A stretch of 45,914 bases of DNA from an uncultured Eubacteriales bacterium (lineage in GTDB: Bacteria > Bacillota > Clostridia > Christensenellales > Aristaeellaceae): NCBI GenBank assembly GCA_902800625.1, contig CADCFG010000034.1:1-45914 (forward strand), read 5' to 3'. Of the stretch, positions 43,244 to 45,914 are shown piece after piece (position 1 is the first letter of the stretch; each line of letters opens with the position of its first letter). The translations under genes were made by a program, and so were the position numbers. Under the pieces are notes generated by a model. The model was given only the letters and a program-made list of their open reading frames with translations. It was not told the DNA's origin and ran no database searches.

Positions 43244-44999
43244 CGCCGCGCTGCTGGCGCTGGTGCTGGCGCTGGCGATCCCGGCAGCTCAGGCGGACGA
43301 GCTGGCTTCGGACCTGGGCGGCGGCCTGACCACTCAGACGGGCGGGGACCTGGCCTCGGACCTGGGCGGCGACCTGTCCGCGGACACGGGCGAGGACGCC
43401 GGCCTGGCTTCCGACCTGGGCGGGGACCTGACCGCCGGCACGGATTCAAGCCAGGATTCCGGCCTGGCTTCGGACCTGGGCGGCGGCTTTCAGGGCACCA
43501 TCCCCCAGGAGGAGCTGGAGGCCATGAAGGCCGACATGGTGAACGCCGATTTGACCATCGGTTACATCGACCCCGGCTATCTGACGTTGAGCCCGGTGAA
43601 CTGCTCCGACTGGGACCTGGTGAGCGCGAACCAGCTGATCTACGAGAGCGTGGTGGACTTCGACGAGAACATGAAGCCCGTGCCCATGCTGGCGGACAAC
43701 TGGACCCACGAGGGCAAGACCTGGACCTTCAACCTGCGCAGCGGCATCCAGTTCCACAACGGCTATGAACTCTCCGCCTACGACGTGGTGCGCTCCTACC
43801 AGACGCTGAACATGGCCGGGCCGGCGAACCCCTACTATGCCCGGCTGCAGATGATCTCCAGCATGGAGGCCAGCGACATCTACGTGCTGACGGTGGACGC
43901 CAAGAACAGCAGCCTGCTGACGCTCTACGCCATGACCTTCCCGGTGATGCAGTACGAGACCCTGGGCGACGAGGTGCCCCGGGGCACCGGCCCCTACTGG
44001 TACATCCAGCACGACGAGGAGGGCACCATCCGCTTGGAGGCCAACCCCCTCTGGTGGAAGCAGCAGCCCGAGGTGAAGAGTATCCTGTTCAGGAAGTACG
44101 ACGTGGCGGGCGACGCCATCGAGGCCATCCGCACCAACGAGATCGACATGGTGTCCACCACCAGTCCCAAGGCCTCCCTGAGCCGCAAGCTCTCCGGCCT
44201 CACCAGCATGGACTATCCCACGCTGACCTATGAGATGCTGATCCCGAATTTGAGCGAGAGCTATTCGATCATGTCGGACCTGAACGTGCGCCAGGCGGTG
44301 ATGTACGCGCTGGACCGGTCCATACTGGCCTCCAACGGCTATTTGGACATGGCCATCCAGTGCGAGGTGCCCCTGGTGCCCACGTCCTGGCTGTACGAGA
44401 GCCAGAGCGCCATCTACTACTACAGCCCCGAGCGCGCGCTGCAGCTGATGCACAATTCCGGCTGGGTGGACATGACCGGCGACGGCACGCTGAACAAGCG
44501 CAACGGCATCATGCTCATCGAGCCCAGCATCCGCCTGGTGACTTACAACGAATCCACCAACAGCATCCGCGAAAACGCCGCCTACCTCATCAAGGAATAC
44601 CTGGACGCGGTGGGCTTCAACGTGCGGGTGTCGGTGTTGAGCAAGGATAGGGCGAGGGAGGCCGTGCGCTCCCACGACTACGACCTGGCGCTGTTCGGCG
44701 TGAACCTGAGCGAGGTGCCGGACATCTCCGCGATCCTGGAGAGCAAGGGCGCGCTCAATTACAACCGCTACAGCAACGAGGAGATGGACCAGCTGATCGC
44801 CCGCGCCCGCTCCGCCACCGACGAGGCCACGCTGCAGAAGGTCTACAGCGACATCCAGATGACCGTGGTGCGCCGGCTGCCCATCCTGGGCCTGCTGTTC
44901 CGTACCGGCACCGTACTCTCCACCCGCCCCATCGGCGGCTTGAACAACCTTCGGGCCTATGACAATTACAATGGGATGGAGTTCCTGAAGATGGAGTAG
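43203..44999 (+). CDS. Family 5 extracellular solute-binding protein with N-terminal LASDLGG repeats
   Basis: A 598-residue exported protein. After a signal peptide (to about AQA-DE, 32) come four LASDLGG units (34-40, 50-56, 68-74 and 88-94) in a Gly/Asp/Thr-rich stretch. A family 5 (peptide/nickel-type) binding domain occupies about 115-598: LTIGYIDPGYLTLSPVNCSD, LADNWTHEGKTWTFNLRSGI, FHNGYELSAYDVV, and VRQAVMYALDRSIL. No permease or ATPase lies next to it, and there is no lipobox. The repeat may be a spacer or a calcium- or wall-binding linker; that is speculation. It starts inside the transglycosylase gene (41-base overlap). A terminator at 45105 follows. Confidence 0.85.
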   Translation: MRNTVNSTRLRRLSAALLALVLALAIPAAQADELASDLGGGLTTQTGGDLASDLGGDLSADTGEDAGLASDLGGDLTAGTDSSQDSGLASDLGGGFQGTIPQEELEAMKADMVNADLTIGYIDPGYLTLSPVNCSDWDLVSANQLIYESVVDFDENMKPVPMLADNWTHEGKTWTFNLRSGIQFHNGYELSAYDVVRSYQTLNMAGPANPYYARLQMISSMEASDIYVLTVDAKNSSLLTLYAMTFPVMQYETLGDEVPRGTGPYWYIQHDEEGTIRLEANPLWWKQQPEVKSILFRKYDVAGDAIEAIRTNEIDMVSTTSPKASLSRKLSGLTSMDYPTLTYEMLIPNLSESYSIMSDLNVRQAVMYALDRSILASNGYLDMAIQCEVPLVPTSWLYESQSAIYYYSPERALQLMHNSGWVDMTGDGTLNKRNGIMLIEPSIRLVTYNESTNSIRENAAYLIKEYLDAVGFNVRVSVLSKDRAREAVRSHDYDLALFGVNLSEVPDISAILESKGALNYNRYSNEEMDQLIARARSATDEATLQKVYSDIQMTVVRRLPILGLLFRTGTVLSTRPIGGLNNLRAYDNYNGMEFLKME

Positions 45000-45104
45000 G
45001 GACCGGGGAACAGGACAGCCTGGCGGTTCCGGAACAAGAGCGGAATGTTGCCCCGGCGGACGATGGGCGACAGGGGTCCGCCGAGATCAATGATGACGCG
45101 AAGT

Positions 45105-45145
45105 GCTCCGCGCCCGGTGTTGTTTTCGGGCGCGGGGCGCTTTTG
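45105..45145 (+). terminator. Terminator after the family 5 binding protein gene
   Basis: A 12-bp stem with one G-T pair (45105-45116 with 45127-45138), followed by GCTTTTGCC. Confidence 0.6.
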
Positions 45146-45454
45146 CCTTCCATCGCGGGGAATCGTGTCGGGCTGTTCCCGGAACGACCCCTGATCGGTT
45201 CAAATGTTGTCCTGCAGGGTTGCGAGAATGCTCACGATCTGCTTCCACAGAGGAGGGGAGCCCTCCGGCAGCGGGGCAGAGCAATCCCGGATGCCCCAAG
45301 GGCCTTCTGCCGCAGCGGCAGGGCGGAGGGACGAAGCGGTCTGGCAGTGGCAAATCATCAGAAAAAGGCGGACAATGCGGCTGGAGAGTAATATATTATA
45401 CACATAATTCCTTTTTTGGACCCGTGAGAGGAAATAGAGGAAAGGTTGTTTGCG
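45146..45454. other. Intergenic region without recognisable gene
   Basis: About 310 bases with only short GC-driven open frames that look like no protein family. A GCCGCAGCGG-type palindrome sits near 45310. An AT-rich patch (TAATATATTATACACATAAT near 45390-45408) may hold the promoter of the next gene. I cannot assign more. Confidence 0.4.
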
Positions 45455-45914
45455 ATGAGAGTGATTCTCGATTTCTTGTGCCTGTTCGAATTTGAAACAG
45501 TCAGCATCGCCGGCATTGCGGTGATGGCGCTGTATCTGATCGGGCTATGGCCGCTGGCTCTCGATGCTGATCTGGGGCTTCAACAAGAAGTACCAGCCCG
45601 AATGGAAGGTGGAGGACATCCAGGCGGAGATGGCCCGGCTGGCCAGCTCCGGCAGCTCCACCGTCATGGACGAGGGCCTGTCCGTCAACCTGAAGGACCG
45701 CACCGTCACCGAATTCTTCCAGAAGAAGGTGCTGCTGCGGGACATCCACATGAACATCCCCCAGGACCACATGGTGCTGCCGCTGGGCGGCTCCGGCGCG
45801 GGCAAGACCACCTATCTGAACGCCATCAACGGCTATGAGAAGGCCCATGCCGAAGTGAAGCTGAACGGCACCGATATGTACAAGCACTACAAGAAAATGC
45901 AGTACGAGATCGGC
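45455..45914 (+). CDS. Membrane segment plus ABC ATPase, partial and apparently frameshifted
   Basis: AGGAAAGG lies 9 bases before ATG 45455. The first 30 residues (MRVILDFLCLFEFETVSIAG, then IAVMALYLIG) contain a membrane helix. The frame then breaks at the GGG run 45542-45544. Dropping one G continues as LIGYGRWLSMLIWGFNKK, a linker, then LLRDIHMNIPQDHMVLPL and the Walker A GGSGAGKTT (45786-45812), to the window edge. The ATPase part resembles ABC domains of exporter-type proteins in Clostridia (NAINGYEKAHAEVKLNG). The gene is cut by the window end, so signature and Walker B are not visible. The frameshift could be real or a base-call error. Confidence 0.65.

Noticed and set aside
45146..45454. 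Short open frames of 67-130 codons on both strands
   Set aside because: No ribosome-binding site, odd Arg/Gly/Pro-rich composition and mutual overlap in several frames.

Overview
The window looks like chromosomal DNA from a GC-rich, spore-forming member of the Clostridia, probably a gut organism known from metagenomes. Evidence: a full-length Spo0A, a SpoIIP-like protein encoded next to a small membrane protein, a T-box leader, strong AGGAGG ribosome-binding sites, sigma-A promoters with 16-17 bp spacers, and the firmicute pair nadD-yqeK/rsfS. The genus cannot be named from the sequence; Christensenellales is only a guess. I saw no rRNA, tRNA, CRISPR array, transposase or phage gene.

Layout. 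(1) 1-1.9 kb: an ECF sigma factor with a membrane-bound anti-sigma-like partner. (2) 2.1-10.5 kb: two complete ABC importers of the ferric-iron/sugar-phosphate/phosphonate class in tandem. Each has a binding protein, a fused two-domain permease and an ATPase, and strong promoters and hairpins follow or precede the binding-protein genes. (3) 10.5-15.5 kb, minus strand: a probable four-gene operon of a SAM methyltransferase, a secreted transglutaminase-like/LRR protein, a DUF3267 membrane metalloprotease-like protein and an ABC-F ATPase. (4) 15.6-18.5 kb: a second ECF sigma/anti-sigma pair, then a fused NadD-YqeK protein and RsfS. (5) 18.55-22.7 kb: a T-box riboswitch whose best specifier reading is UAC (Tyr), followed by an AMP-forming acyl-CoA ligase, phenylacetate-CoA ligase, a three-copy structured repeat and a tandem-ACT protein; spo0A follows. 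(6) 23.6-26.8 kb: dispersed palindromic repeats, a SpoIIP operon with a hairpin over its ribosome-binding site, and an AT-rich divergent pair (67-aa acidic protein and XRE regulator) around a palindromic operator. (7) 26.8-31.5 kb: MATE transporter, GT2 glycosyltransferase, asnS and a small anchored protein. (8) 31.6-36.5 kb: GH2 beta-galactosidase, an L,D-transpeptidase and a 45-aa lipoprotein. (9) 36.6-39.2 kb: a frameshifted L-fucose/L-arabinose isomerase-family gene divergent from a class II aldolase. (10) 39.2-45 kb: polA, coaE, a lytic transglycosylase and a family-5 binding protein with an N-terminal repeat. (11) The right edge holds the start of a membrane/ABC ATPase gene with an apparent one-base frameshift.

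How the genes work together. The most interesting unit is region 5. A T-box switches genes on when its tRNA is uncharged, so aryl-CoA ligases under a tyrosine T-box suggest biosynthetic salvage of arylacetates to aromatic amino acids rather than their breakdown. The window also carries several families of intergenic palindromic repeats, including two adjacent copies whose hairpin arms differ in sequence but keep their pairing.
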